DNA of 60,000 nt. Origin: Owenia fusiformis (lineage: Eukaryota > Annelida > Polychaeta > Sabellida > Oweniidae). Location: the NCBI GenBank assembly GCA_903813345.2, contig CAIIXF020000006.1, positions 33,581,524 to 33,641,523 of the forward strand, given 5' to 3'. Below the pieces are notes generated by a model. That model did not search any database. It saw only the letters and a program-made list of their open reading frames with translations, and was not told the DNA's origin. Shown here one piece after another: positions 25,738 through 37,166 of this stretch. Position numbers and translations under genes: made by a program. How positions within the stretch are numbered: position 1 is the stretch's first letter; each line of letters begins with the position of its first letter.

Positions 25738-26780
25738 CCGAATAATCTTGTCTACAGGTTTCCAGCCAAACCATTTGAGGGATTCATTTTAAATTCTCAG
25801 GGATGTTTCTACCTATGAAAGTTGAGAACTGATTAGTTTTTCGGCATTCTGGGTAAATGTTAAGGCAGTCATTTTGGATTTTCCATCCTAAAATCTTGTC
25901 TGTCAAGGCTTGTCTACAGGTTTCCAGCCAAACCGTTTGAGGGATTCATTTGAAATTCTCAGGGATGTTTGTACCTATGAAAGTTTAGAAGTGATTAGTT
26001 TTTCGGCATTCTGGGTAAATGTTAAGGCGGCCATTTTGGATTTTCCGTCCTAAAATCTTGTCTGTCAAGGCTTGTCTTACAGGTTTCCAGCCAAACCGTT
26101 TGAGGGATTCATTTGAAATTCTCAGGGATGTTTCTACCTATTAAAGTTTAGAACTGATTAGTTTTTCGGCATTCTGGGTAAATTTTAAGGTGGCCATTAT
26201 GGATTTTCTGTCCTAAGATCTTGTCTGCCAAGGCTTGTCTACAGGTTTCCAGCCAAACCGTTTGAGGGATTCATTTGAAATTCTCAGGGATGTTTCTACC
26301 TATGAAAGTTTAGAACTGATTAGTTTTTCGGCATTCTGGGTAAATGTTAAGGCGGCCATTTTAAATTTTCTGTTCTAAAATCTTGTCTGTCAATAGGCTT
26401 GTCTTACAGGTTTCCAGCCAAACCGTTTGAGGGATTCATTTGAAATTCTCAGGGATGTTTCTACCTATGAAAGTTTAGAACTGATTAATTTTTCGGCATT
26501 CCGGGTAAATGTTAAGGCGGCCATTTTGGATTTTCCGTCCTAAAATCTTGTCTGTCAAGGCTTGTCTACAGGTTTCCAGCCAAACCGTTTGAGGGATTCA
26601 TTTGAAATTCTCAGGGATATTTCTACCTATGAAAGTTTAGAACTGATTAGTTTTTCGGCATTCTGGGTAAATGTTAAGGCGGCCATTTTGGATTTTCCGT
26701 CCTAAAATCTTGTCTGATAAATTTTAAGGTGGCCATTTTGGATTTTCCGTCCTAAAATCCTGTCTGTCGAGGCTTGTTTA
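25738..26780 (+). repeat. ~160-bp tandem repeat, six copies plus partial
   Basis: Units begin CAGGTTTCCAGCCAAACC at about 25756, 25916, 26086, 26246, 26407 and 26571 and carry TTGAGGGATTCATTTGAAAT, TTAGTTTTTCGGCATTCTGG and GGCGGCCATTTTGGATTTTC. Copies differ by only a few bases. A diverged further copy lies at about 27865-28005, beyond inserted elements. Confidence 0.92.
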
Positions 26781-26826
26781 GAAATAACTAAACGGTCAAT
26801 CTTTCCAATTTTCACATATTTTGTAT

Positions 26827-27141
26827 TATCCTTTGCCAAGTAGAGTTTTAGGGAGATAAGTTGGTAAGATATATCCCGTATCCTGATTTTGAGGTTTCCA
26901 TATCCTGAACCTCCATATCTCCCGCCATATCTCCCGCTCCAGGGCATATCTTCCCGCTTCGAAAAAGAAATTTGAAAAAATAAGAAAAAATTGAAAAAAT
27001 AAAAAATGTGAATAAAATAAAAAATAGAAGAAAGAAAAAAATAGAAAAACAATTTGAAAAAATGTGAAAAAATTGAAAAAATAAAAAATAATTGAAAGAA
27101 ATTGAAAGAAAATAGAAAACTCTACTTGGTATAGGATAAAG
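26827..27141. mobile_element. Foldback/MITE with A-rich core
   Basis: The left end TTATCCTTTGCCAAGTAGAG is inverted at the right end as CTCTACTTGGTATAGGATAA. The interior 26960-27110 is an almost pure GAAAAAATTG/A-rich tract. Minus-strand Phe-rich frames here are an effect of the A-rich plus strand. Confidence 0.6.
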
Positions 27142-27164
27142 CAGTTATGTACTGGGAGGATTTG

Positions 27165-27480
27165 GATATGGGGTTTATCCAGAGGGAGATATGCATATCT
27201 ACCCGAGGGACCGTAGGGACAGAAGGTAGATGTGCATATCTCACAATATATGTAACGACAAAATATATCTGTATAGGATATCCCATGATTTTGAGAGATA
27301 TCATTTTTATCCACGAGTTGATATCAATATCTGGACAAGTGAGCGTAGTAATACTTATAGGATATCCTATGATTTTGAGGAATATCATTTTTATCTACGA
27401 GGTGATATTGATATCTGCACGAGAGAGCGAAGCGAACGAGTGCATATATCAATATCACCGAGTAGATTAAAATGATATTC
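27165..27480. repeat. ATATC-rich self-complementary repeats with 82-bp duplication
   Basis: TAGGATATCC-ATGATTTTGAG followed by ATATCATTTTTATC and ACGAG occurs at ~27275 and ~27357, an 82-bp imperfect duplication. Both orientations of GATATC/ATATCAATATC motifs recur, so the segment is strongly self-complementary. Confidence 0.55.
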
Positions 27481-27506
27481 TGAAAAAAATCATAGGATGT
27501 TCTTAT

Positions 27507-27772
27507 TATCCTACACTTACAAGGAGTGTACTAAATGTATAATATCATTGCAAAATGAATTTCATGCCAAATAGAGTCAATTTTGCGGGAAATCAACAAG
27601 CGGAGTATATCGTCACAATATCCTCCGCATATTGGGTTTTCCGGAGTATATCGTCACGATATCCTCCGCCCGGAGTATATCGTGACGATATCCTCCGGAT
27701 ATTCATTTTGCCGATAAATATCAAATTTATTTTTTAATGTTATTATACATTTAGTACACTAAGTGTAGGATA
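27507..27772. mobile_element. MITE carrying three tandem 27-bp palindromes
   Basis: Ends TATCCTACACTTA and GTACTAAATGTATAAT are inverted at the right (ATTATACATTTAGTAC, then TAAGTGTAGGATA). At 27601-27627, 27642-27668 and 27671-27697 lie near-perfect palindromes of the form CGGAGTATATCGTCACGATA then TCCTCCG; the third is CGGAGTATATCGTGACGATA then TCCTCCG. Confidence 0.75.
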
Positions 27773-27864
27773 AATCAGTATATCTTTTACCAGGATTTTT
27801 TTCAGGAAAATCTGAATTGTAGAAAAAAAGTTGATACACTGTGAAGTAATACCGTAAAACGTGT

Positions 27865-28005
27865 CTCTTGAGGGTTGTTTACAGGTTTCATGGATTCATC
27901 CTAAAATTTTAGAGATGTTTCTATGGAAAGTTTAGAACTGATTAGTTTTTAGGCAGTTTGGGTAAATGTTAAAGTGGCCATTCTGAATTTTCCATCCTGA
28001 AAAGT
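27865..28005 (+). repeat. Diverged outlying copy of the 160-bp repeat
   Basis: GTTTACAGGTTTCATGGATT, AGAACTGATTAGTTTTTAGG, then GTTAAAGTGGCCATTCTG match the unit of 25738-26780 with several differences. The array was apparently split by the foldback elements between them. Confidence 0.6.
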
Positions 28006-28423
28006 GTATTCTGTTCAAGGGTGCGATTCTGTTCACCCTGTGGCTTGTTTGAAAATTGGATGAAAATTTTAGACCGACTATGGACACCTGACCATTTGAG
28101 GTAAATGAACCTGGAGAGAATTACCTTCAAAAAGCTACCTTTTTTTAGAAAGTTATTCTGCTCTAAATACTTTCAAGAATCACTTCGCCATCTTTATTTT
28201 TATTTCTTCATTTTATGAAGATTAGACTGTGTACAAATCATAATGCAATGTAATGACTTTAAGTGACTTACAGTTAAAGTCAGTGTTTAGTCTGTGAAAA
28301 CATTGAAGCTAAAAAATAGGCAATCAAAGGGCCACATTGCAACAGTGTTTCGAACTTTTGACTTTTAGGTAGTTGGATAAAGTCAAATGTGCACTGTCAC
28401 TGCAATTTTTATTGTTTAATAAA

Positions 28424-28571
28424 GGGTGTATGGAAAAGACCTACCACTGACCGGCTGACCCCCCCCCCCCCCCACCGACCAGTTAATCTCCATGCTTGGG
28501 TTCAAAATCCTTAATCATAATCAGTGATTGAAGGTAGGTGGTCGGAGGGGTTGGTCTTTTTCTTACACCCC
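28424..28571. mobile_element. MITE, ~148 bp
   Basis: Ends GGGTGTATGGAAAAGACC and (reverse complement of the right) GGGGTGTAAGAAAAAGACC. The inner parts also pair: CTACCACTGACCG against GGTAGGTGGTCGG. Contains a C15 run near 28461. No target duplication is obvious. Confidence 0.6.
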
Positions 28572-29032
28572 ATTGATTTAGCATAGGGTCTTGATATGGA
28601 ATGGCCCTACATGTAGTTATCTAAGGTTTCTGTAACTGACAAATCTGACATCAAACAGTACATGTCAAATGTTGCAATGTGCATTGATTGCTTATTTTCT
28701 AGATTCAAAGTTGCCACTAAATTTGTGATTTTGACTACTAATATTAGGGGCACCTCTGCATAGAATGGTCATGTTTTTGAGCACCAAAGACTCATAATAT
28801 TTCTGTAGTAAGACCTGAATGAGAAAATTGATCAAATAAAAATAATACCAACTTGTAAATGATAAACTCTGTGCCATAATTTACTCTAGCTCTTCATGAA
28901 ACCCATCTGAAAATATCAGAATTTGTTTACAATATAGTGTACAATAAAGAAATACTAGCTGTATATGAGAAAAAATCGTGTATCTTTGGCCCCATATAAT
29001 CTTGTTAATGCTTTGCATTGGTTTATTTACAG

Positions 29033-29785
29033 ATGATGTCCAGACTACCAGTAATGAGCATTCATCTGTTTAACAAACTTGCAAGAAACAACTGCGTGAA
29101 GAGAACATTAGCACTTTATCAGTTATCATGCAAATCCATTTTTACTGTTCGAAAATCAGGAAATGTACTGAAGGCTGAAGATCAATTTCATTTTGGAAAG
29201 AAGAAATTATTGAGACAGTCTCTGAGAAATATTTTTTCATCACATCCAGTGGATAAATTCCATATAACAGAGAGAGTTGGTGATGGAGGTGGACTCCCAA
29301 AAGAAAAGGATTCAGACTATCATGTTTTCTACAGATTTCCACACATTGTGTTACTTCGGACAATCTCACGACTGAAATTATACCAGACAGGCTTTTTACT
29401 TTTGGCCTGTCCTTCAGCATACACATTGGCTTACCTTAATGTATTACCAGTGGGAAGTGCACATGCTAGCGCTTGTTTGGCATCTTTAGCTGGTTTAGTA
29501 CTCTATCTTATGAGTGGCTACATGAGAAAATGGATTGGCATTATGGCTTTGAATCCAACAAACAATATGGTTAAGGTATCTCATTTGACATTTTGGGGAA
29601 GGCGCAATGATGTATATATGCCCATAGTTAACATTATCCCAATTTGTGATCTATCTGATAAACCTAATGATGTGTTCATAAAGTTTAAACGATATGATAG
29701 TGGAAGTGACTTGTATTTATCACTCAGATATGGGAAAATAACAGATATGGACAAATTCACAACTGTTCTGGGGTCAATACGCTAA
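29033..29785 (+). CDS. TMEM186: TMEM186 homologue (mitochondrial inner membrane, complex I assembly)
   Basis: A single 250-residue coding exon; human TMEM186 is 213. The ATG at 29033 follows ATTTACAG directly, so the start codon lies at an exon edge after a probable 5' non-coding intron. The N-terminal ~70 residues are basic and Ser/Leu-rich with few acids, as expected of a mitochondrial presequence. YRFPHI (100-105), then RLKLYQT, is the family signature I recognise. Two membrane segments follow at about 119-139 and 144-163, then a C-terminal matrix-type domain starting KVSHLTFWGRR. In human the protein belongs to the MCIA complex that builds complex I membrane arms. AATAAA lies at 29919. 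Identity is from remembered motifs, not a search. Confidence 0.82.
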   Translation: MMSRLPVMSIHLFNKLARNNCVKRTLALYQLSCKSIFTVRKSGNVLKAEDQFHFGKKKLLRQSLRNIFSSHPVDKFHITERVGDGGGLPKEKDSDYHVFYRFPHIVLLRTISRLKLYQTGFLLLACPSAYTLAYLNVLPVGSAHASACLASLAGLVLYLMSGYMRKWIGIMALNPTNNMVKVSHLTFWGRRNDVYMPIVNIIPICDLSDKPNDVFIKFKRYDSGSDLYLSLRYGKITDMDKFTTVLGSIR

Positions 29786-29929
29786 ATTACTTGCTTTAAA
29801 ACATTTAATAATATGAGATACATCAGATGAAGTATCCACAAATTTCGATCTTTATCAATTGATTTTTCATAAATCCTGAATGTACATGTAGTCAGATAAT
29901 ATGACATACGAATGAGTTAATAAATATGA

Positions 29930-30370
29930 TGGACGTTGGACGTTAGTAAGTATAATGGCATGTTTTAGATTTTTATCAATTACTACATTAAGGTTTGTTT
30001 TACTCTCTTCTATTTAAATAGATATGTACATCACTGTGTACATGTACTAGCTGAGTGAGGGAATGACTAGAAGGGCCTTTTCAGATGGGGCCTCAATGGA
30101 CCTTATTTGCACCTAAATTAAAAAAAACAGTGCTCATTTCTGTGAAAATTGGCCTTATTTAGAAAAATGGCCTTCAGTTTTTGAAAAATGGTTCCATATT
30201 GTCAAAACTGTACTTTAAGTAAGCATTTAGGATCTAAAGGATATCTGTCTTCTTTCTCTTTGTCTCAGCAAACACTCAAATACAGTACATAGGGATTTGA
30301 TTCTTTTTTAGGCACCTTAAATCTGAAGTATTACCAAATCAATTGACAGCCAGTCCCTCAGCAGGTGATT
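29930..30370. other. Intergenic, no gene seen
   Basis: Contains a short repeated phrase (GCCTTATTTAGAAAAATGGCC with its neighbour GGACCTTATTTG) but no gene or clear element. Confidence 0.4.
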
Positions 30371-30376
30371 ACCTTA

Positions 30377-30536
30377 GCCTCAGTCACATTTGATCTATGG
30401 CCGGTGTAGCTTCCCAAATTTGAGAGAAATATGCAGTATAAAATTTAGCGATAAGCAGTTCAATGTAGATTTTCTATACCGATTTTGTGAATCTATGGCC
30501 GCTGTACCCCCGCCGTAGAGCAAATGTGACTGAGGC
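30377..30536. mobile_element. PIF/Harbinger-like MITE, 160 bp
   Basis: Ends GCCTCAGTCACATTTG and the exact inverse CAAATGTGACTGAGGC, flanked by TTA on both sides (30374-30376 and 30537-30539). A 3-bp TTA duplication with GC-rich ends is typical of PIF/Harbinger. A diverged relative is at 41431-41588. Confidence 0.75.
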
Positions 30537-30544
30537 TTAAGTGA

Positions 30545-31195
30545 ACAACCAATGTCAATTAATCAACTAAGGGAATCATTTCAAACTTTTTGCATATTAC
30601 TTATCACTGTAGATTTAAAATAGCAATATAATTATTCAATCCTCTGCCCAGCCAGGAATGCTGTGTTACATGTACTCCTGTACTCATTGATAATTTCAGT
30701 TATGCAAGTTTCGAGAAAATACCAAAAAGCTTGATTTGTATATTTTGAGATGGTCCCTTAATAGTGCATATTCCTAAGTACTTTATGTATACTGTATAAC
30801 GTGCAAGTGCAATAAACATACACTCAATCACTTGCATATTTTTGATTTTTGTTAAGTATTCCATCGGCAACATGTTGCTATTTTATGTATAAAACATTCG
30901 TAACGCAAATTATAGCAAAAAATGCTAGTATACATTTCTAATTCGAGTTTCTAATATGATTTCAACTCAAAGAACGAATTGACTAATTTTCTTCATATTT
31001 GGTTGAAAAACCTGTAGCAGTTCACAATACAAATACAGATATAGCGTGTTATTTCATTCTGATCCTTCATGTGTCAAGTTATATTTTTTATACTTCTATT
31101 ACAATATTTAGTTGCCTCTGAATGAACGGACTGAAAGTAAATTGAATAGAACTGAATGTAAGGAATAACTCACAGTTCAATTAATCTACTAATTC
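30545..31195. other. Intergenic, no gene seen
   Basis: No exon, RNA gene or assignable element. Confidence 0.4.
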
Positions 31196-31206
31196 CGCAA
31201 AACAAC

Positions 31207-31364
31207 CAGGCCCGTAGCCAGGATGTGCCAAGGGGGGGGGTCACTTTTTGAAAAATTCCAGGGAGTTCACTTTTGACAATTTTGGTCCAAAAATGGCCAA
31301 AGTCACTTAAAAGTGCTCAGAATGGTGAAAAGAACCCATCGAACTACCCCTGGCTACGGGCCTG
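31207..31364. mobile_element. MITE, 158 bp, perfect 16-bp ends, 5-bp duplication
   Basis: CAGGCCCGTAGCCAGG at the left and its exact reverse complement at the right. ACAAC flanks both sides (31202-31206 and 31365-31369). Contains a G9 run. Ends of this kind are common in marine invertebrate genomes as I remember them. Likely a 5-bp-duplication hAT-like or related family. Confidence 0.85.
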
Positions 31365-31369
31365 ACAAC

Positions 31370-32405
31370 GTATAGTATTTTAGTTTTTAAAACCATAACA
31401 CATAGTTCCACAGTGAGTCATAATGAAATACAATTCTGTTCTACAGTAAGATATATACATACAGCCAAATCAACCAATTTATGGTTATTGCAACCTTTTC
31501 AAAAGCTAATCTCTAAATGAGAAAATTTATAGAAAATGGCGGGAAGAATTTGAAAGTATATCAGACGTCAATTATAAAGTCTTTTATAAACTAGTTTGCA
31601 ACTGAGAAAACATTTTTGATTTTGTGCGTGTGTAAAGTTTATACTCAATAAATGACTATGTCTTTTACTGTTGAAATGGACATTGATAAACCTTTTATGT
31701 CTTGGAGTAAGCCCAAAATACACAATTCCATGTCTAAAATTATAACAAAGATGATTGCTTTAATTTCAGGTGAAATAGAAAAATCCTATGAGTATCAGAA
31801 TGACCACAGCGTGTATATGCCATGGCCATTGGTAGTAATATACATGAAGCATCATTTTCTGCAGAAAGTATTATACAGGAATATAATGTAAAGACAATGT
31901 AAACAATTGGAGCATGTCAGAAAATCTCATATTGAAAAACTTGAACTTTAGTAATTTAAAAAACATGAATGACCATCAAAAGACACTTTCTCTATTGACG
32001 AGTGAGGGGAACATATTAAAAGAATCTGTTGACATGATAAATTATCTGGTAGAGACAGGATTCTTATATCAAAGTAACATTTTATATGTCATTTGTAGAA
32101 TGTAATCCTATTTCCTTACTTTAATGCTATTTTTACTGTTATTGAAAATTGTATGTTGGATGTACGTTTGGCCTTAAAAGGGCATCAGTACTAATGAAAT
32201 CCTATATTATACTGTGCATCGTAATCAAAATTGATATCCGATCAAAATAGATGATTCATAAAATGCAAATCGCTAGTTCATAAAAAAGAACAGAGGATGT
32301 TGCATTGATATTTTTTAGCAATTAACAAGTTTGAGGATCTGACTTATATTTCATTTTTATACATTTGATGTGTATCAATGCTATTCTACTATTCATTATT
32401 TAGTT
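31370..32405. other. Intergenic with short unassigned open frames
   Basis: Two short frames (31652-31891 and 31914-32105) follow one another in Lys/Ile/Asn-rich DNA. They resemble no known family and their composition matches AT-rich non-coding sequence, so they are not called as genes. Confidence 0.3.
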
Positions 32406-32417
32406 CTTGAATATATA

Positions 32418-32610
32418 GAGGTTATTTAATGGGAGGTATGGAATATGAATTTTATTTCGAAGAAAAATATGATATTGACCAAGGAAAATATCATATTGAC
32501 CTAGGGCGACTGCCCGAGTGTAAATATGATATTGTCCGAGGCCAATATCATATTTTCTCGAGGAAAAATGCATATTCCATCACGACCATCAACAACCTAT
32601 TTATTTCATA
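32418..32610. mobile_element. Foldback MITE of the AATAGGTTATTT family, copy 1
   Basis: Outer parts GAGGTTATTTAATGGGAGGT then GGAATATG are inverted as GCATATTCCATCACGACCAT then AACCTATTTA. The interior holds alternating AATATGATATTG and CAATATCATATT blocks around a GGGCGACTGCCC centre. A relative with the same end layout is at 47668-47873. Confidence 0.65.
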
Positions 32611-32910
32611 ATATTTTTCTGAAACTTGTTTTGTATGTCGTCACCCCATGATGGTGGCATTAAATGATACGATCTAATTTATCGAATTACATTTTCAACT
32701 TTTATTAACAAATTTTAAAATAGACATAATTTATAATACTAATATGGATCATTATATACCATAATAACAATATAATAGAATATAATATCAAGTCTCATGA
32801 AATTTTCTGATAGTTCCGATATGGGATTTTGGCTGATACGGGATCCAATACGGGGTGTGATACGGGATTTTTTGAATATCAATTTTATTCCCTGTTATTT
32901 TCCCTGGGAA

Positions 32911-32990
32911 AACATGTTATTATGGAATGATGTATTATATTCCATAAAATAACATGTTATTATGGAATGATGTATTATATTCCATAAAAT
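32911..32990 (+). repeat. Exact 40-bp tandem duplication
   Basis: The unit starting AACATGTTATTATGGAATGA occurs twice without change (32911-32950 and 32951-32990). Each unit contains ATTATGGAAT/ATATTCCATAA inverted motifs. Confidence 0.85.
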
Positions 32991-33421
32991 ATTGGTTGAA
33001 GTGTGTGCGTCAAATAAACGCAGATAGTTTAATAAATATCATTTCGGGATGAATATAACACATTTGTCAAACATATGGAATGCATATTAAAGTATCTTGA
33101 TTTTGAACATGATTTTGAAACAAAAATAGGTTTGGAATAAAAGTCTTACAATAGTAATTACACTTGAAATGCAAAGAAAATATATAGAATATAATGGTAG
33201 AGCCATAAGAGAAAATAATAAACTCGGAAATTATACAAAAAATGATTACAAACTTGAAAGATATTTAAAATTAAGTGTGAGCAATGTTAATTTTTATAAT
33301 AGCCAGGTTTAGCTAAGTAATCCATAATTAAGAAATTGAAAAAGGGAGACACGAGAGAAATAAAAAAGATGGCACTAAACAGAATCGACTTGAAGTAAAA
33401 GAAAGAATTTGTCAAATTTGC

Positions 33422-35320
33422 AACAAGGCATTAACATGACAAAATGTCACCACCTAAAACAATTTGGTCAATTTAAAGCAAGTTGGAAAATACCTTTTGA
33501 CCTTGAGAAGGTCATTGAAGGTCAAAGGTCAAATTTAAAGTCAGATTTGAACTTCTGAGAACTTGTAAAGTCAAATTTGAACTTCTGAAAAGATGTAGAT
33601 GATTTTGAAAAATAAATTTGGTCAATTTGAAGCAAGTTGAAAACAGACCTTTTTGACCTTTTTTGAACTTGAGAAGGTCATTAAAGGTCAAATGTCAAAT
33701 CTAAAGTCAGATTTGAATTTCTGAGAACATGTAGATGATTTTGAAAAAAAAAATTATTCAATTTGAAGCAAGTTGAAAAAAGACCTTTTTGACCTTTTTT
33801 GACCTTGAGAAGGTCATTGAAGGTCAAATGTCAAATTTAAAGTCATATTTGAATTTCTGAGAACATGTAGATGATTTTGAAAAAAAAAATTAGTCAATTT
33901 GAAGCAAGATGAAAAAATACCTTTTTGACCTTTTTTTGACATTGAGAAGGTCATTGAAGGTCAAATGTCAAATCTAAAGTCAGATTTGAATTTCTGAGAA
34001 CATGTAGATGATTTCGAAAAAAAATTTAGTCAATTTGAAGCAAGTTGAAAAAAGACCTTTTTGACCTTTTTTGACTTTGAGAAGGTCATTGAAGGTCAAA
34101 TGTCAAATCTAAAGTCAGATTTGAATTTCTGAGAACATGTAGATGATTTTGAAATTTTTTTTTGTCAATTTGAAGCAAGTTGAAAAAAGACCTTTTTGAC
34201 CTTTTTTGACTTTGAGAAGGTCATTGAAGGTCAAATGTCAAATCTAAAGTCAGATTTGAATTTCTGAGAACATGTAGATGATTTTGAAAAAAAAATTTAG
34301 TCAATTTGAAGCAAGTTGAAAAAAGACCTTTTTGACCTTTTTTGACTTTGAGAAATTCATTGAAGGTCAAATGTCAAATCCAAAGTCAGATTTGAATTTC
34401 TGAGAACATGTAGATGATTTTGAAAAAAAATTTTAGTCAATTTGAAGCAAGTTGAAAAAAGACCTTTTTGACCTTTTTTGACTTTGAGAAGGTCATTAAA
34501 GGTCAAATGTCAAATCTAAAGTCAGATTTGAATTTCTGAGAACATGTAGATGATTTTGAAATTTTTTTTTAGTCAATTTGAAGCAAGTTGAAAAAAGACC
34601 TTTTTGACCTTTTTTGACTTTGAGAAGGTCATTGAAGGTCAAATGTCAAATCTTAAGTCAAATCTTAAGTCAGATTTGAATTTCTGAGAACAAGTAGATT
34701 ATTTTGAAATTTTTTTTAGTCAATTTGAAGAAGGGTTGAAAACAGACCTTTTTGACCTTTTTTGACCTTGAGAAGGTCATTGAAGGTCAAATGTCAAATC
34801 TTAAGTCAGATTTGAATTTCTGAGAACACGTAGATGATTTTGAAAAAAAAATTTAGTCAATTTGAAGCAAGTTGAAAACAGACCTTTTTGACCTTTTTTG
34901 ACCTTGAGAAGGTCATTGAAGGTCAAATGTCAAATCTAAAGTCAGATTTGAAGGTCAAATGTCAAATCTAAAGTCAAATCTAAAGTCAGATTTGAATTTC
35001 TGAGAACATGTAGATGATTTTGAAAAAAAATTTAGTCAATGTGAAGCAAGTTGAAAAAAGACCTTTTTGACCTTGAGAAGGTCATTGAAGGTCAAATGTC
35101 AAATCTTAAGTCAGATTTGAACTTCTGAGAACATGTAGATGATTTAGAAAAAATTGAAGTCAGTCTAAACAGTATTTGTTAAGTTATAGGAAGTTGTAAG
35201 AAATTGTTACAGACGCCGGACGCCGGACGCCGGACGCCAACCTCCAACCACCAACCTCCAACCGCCGTCGCAAAAAAACGGAGACCATAACAATATGTCA
35301 CCACTTTTGGTGGTGACATA
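33422..35320 (+). mobile_element. Tandem-repeat-bearing element, left (forward) copy
   Basis: Starts AACAAGGCATTAACATGACA then AAATGTCACCACC and ends with the hairpin ATGTCACCACTTTTGGTGGT then GACATA. Between are about 12 units of ~135 bp (AGTCAATTTGAAGCAAGTTG, GACCTTTTTTGACCTT, GAGAAGGTCATTGAAGGTCA, CTGAGAACATGTAGATGATT), then a GC-rich GACGCCGGACGCCGGACGCC tract. The same unit order appears inverted at 37167-39454. Short inverted ends, internal tandem units and a terminal hairpin recall non-autonomous Helentron/HINE-type elements, but a TIR transposon is also possible. Confidence 0.8.
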
Positions 35321-35329
35321 ATAAAGGGG

Positions 35330-36480
35330 AAGTGGAGGATGAAAAGCATTTTCTTTTATGTGATGGTTATTAAGATTGCAGAGATGAATTTTGAATTTTT
35401 GAACAAACTAAGTTTTATTTACACATTTGAAAATATGTCGGATAAAGAAAAATTGAAGTTTTTAATGATTTGGATGATTATGAAATTGCAAACGAATTGA
35501 TACATATTATAAATAAACTTTTCAATCAACGTCGGGAGCAATTTCAAAAAGGAATAACCTAGTTTGTATAATAGTCATATTTAAATATTTGTTTAACAGT
35601 GCATTTTACTGTTTAACTGTATAATTATGTCTTGTAATTGATTTTGTGTGGAAGCCAATTGTTTGGCTTGAAACACAATATATAAAATCTTGAATCTCTT
35701 AATTCTGATATACATGCTCATCAAACCAGATAGATATACAATTTAAGATCTAGAACATTTAGAACAAACATGGGAAAATACCTAAGACAGGGTCAGACCT
35801 GTAAAATACTTTACCTCATAAAATCGCTCACCCTAATACTCTTTCTACCTTCAAAAATTAACATCATTATTTAATCAAAGTCTAACTATTCTAGAGACAA
35901 ATTTCTGGCGTTAAAATTCACTTTTCATATTTTATTGCGTGGGTAGAGGAGGATGTGAAATGTGAAATATTAAGTGTCTAATTCTAATGAGCACTGATAA
36001 CTTATAGAGTTTTTGCTACTTGTAAATATTTTTTGTTTAATATAAAATGGGTTACTTGCCCCTTAGGGTGTCTTCCACTGTTGTGATTGTATTTGTATTA
36101 TTTGGAATTAAGGAAATCAATAACAATAACATTATTAATAAATACATTCAAAAGCTTGGTTCTTCATTTTGTTTTGTCTTTTCTAATCCCAGGAAGGAAG
36201 ATTTAAAGTTCTTTATGGGAACCAACATTTATTATCCCTTTTGGAGGAGGTTCAAGTTGTTCAGTATATCTCATTTAAAATACAATATATAACTGATCAT
36301 TTCATTGGTTCCCCTGTTTTGCACTTTTGGGAACTAATCCTCTGCCTCTGGAAACTTCCCTATTGAACGTACGCGTTCCATAGTTTCGAGCTCTTCTTCT
36401 CTAACACGAGATCATGTTATCATACTTATATAGAACAGTCTATCATGACACAACGTTGGAAATATCGTATTTGAATTAGG
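35330..36480. other. Spacer between paired elements, no gene seen
   Basis: AT-rich, no supported frame. The frame at 36047-36292 lacks family resemblance and splice context. Confidence 0.4.
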
Positions 36481-36489
36481 TTTCACACT

Positions 36490-37133
36490 GGTAAAGATTA
36501 AAAGGTGGATTGGATCGAGTGGATTGGATTCATGTAAAAGGTGGATTGGATTGGCTATCTTCAAAATATGGATTTTCCTATAAAAAAATCTATTGATCTC
36601 CCTTTAGGAAGATTGATGCTCTCTTCACTTGCACAATGTCAAATTATAGATGTAATATTATTTTGCTTGGGTGGGCTAGAAGGGTGACCTGGTACCCGCT
36701 TTCTGATACACGATCTTATTCATTCCAAGTGTAATTTGAAACATTTCATAAATCATAAGGCAGACTGGTTTGAAGATCCATAACATCTGTTTTCAATCCA
36801 AACTGAACATACCAGAAATGTTTTGTGAACATTCACAAATTAATTTGAATGACAGGTTTTCTTTTTCTAAAGATCTATGTCTTACAAAAGTTGATTTACA
36901 GGGGAAAGCGGTTAAATACTTAAGAGTGTCCATGAACTAATTGGAGTATGTATTTGTCATTGCTTTGTTCTGATTTCTCAAAAGGGACCTGTAATACTAT
37001 AGAGGGAAATTGTTAAGAGGGAGATCAACAGAATTTTTTATATAAAAAATTCCACATTTTGAAGATTCCCGATCCAATCCACCTTTTACATGAATCATAT
37101 CCACTCGATCCAATCCACCTTTTAATCTCTACC
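36490..37133. mobile_element. MITE, 644 bp, 8-bp target duplication
   Basis: Inverted ends of ~65 bp: left GGTAAAGATTAAAAGGTGGA then TTGGATCGAG; the right end is its inverse (GGTAGAGATTAAAAGGTGGA read on the minus strand). GGTGGATTGGAT recurs subterminally. TTCACACT flanks both ends exactly (36482-36489 and 37134-37141). An 8-bp duplication fits hAT or Merlin-like transposons. Confidence 0.82.
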
Positions 37134-37166
37134 TTCACACTTGGATTTTGTATAATACACTTTTTT

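Noticed and set aside
26702-27314. Phe/Ile/Ser-rich minus-strand frames of 116 and 162 codons
   Set aside because: They read through the A-rich core of a foldback and neighbouring repeats; composition explains them.
31652-32105. Two consecutive short Lys/Asn/Ile-rich frames
   Set aside because: No recognisable family, no joining splice sites with matching phase that I could defend; AT-rich background gives such frames by chance.
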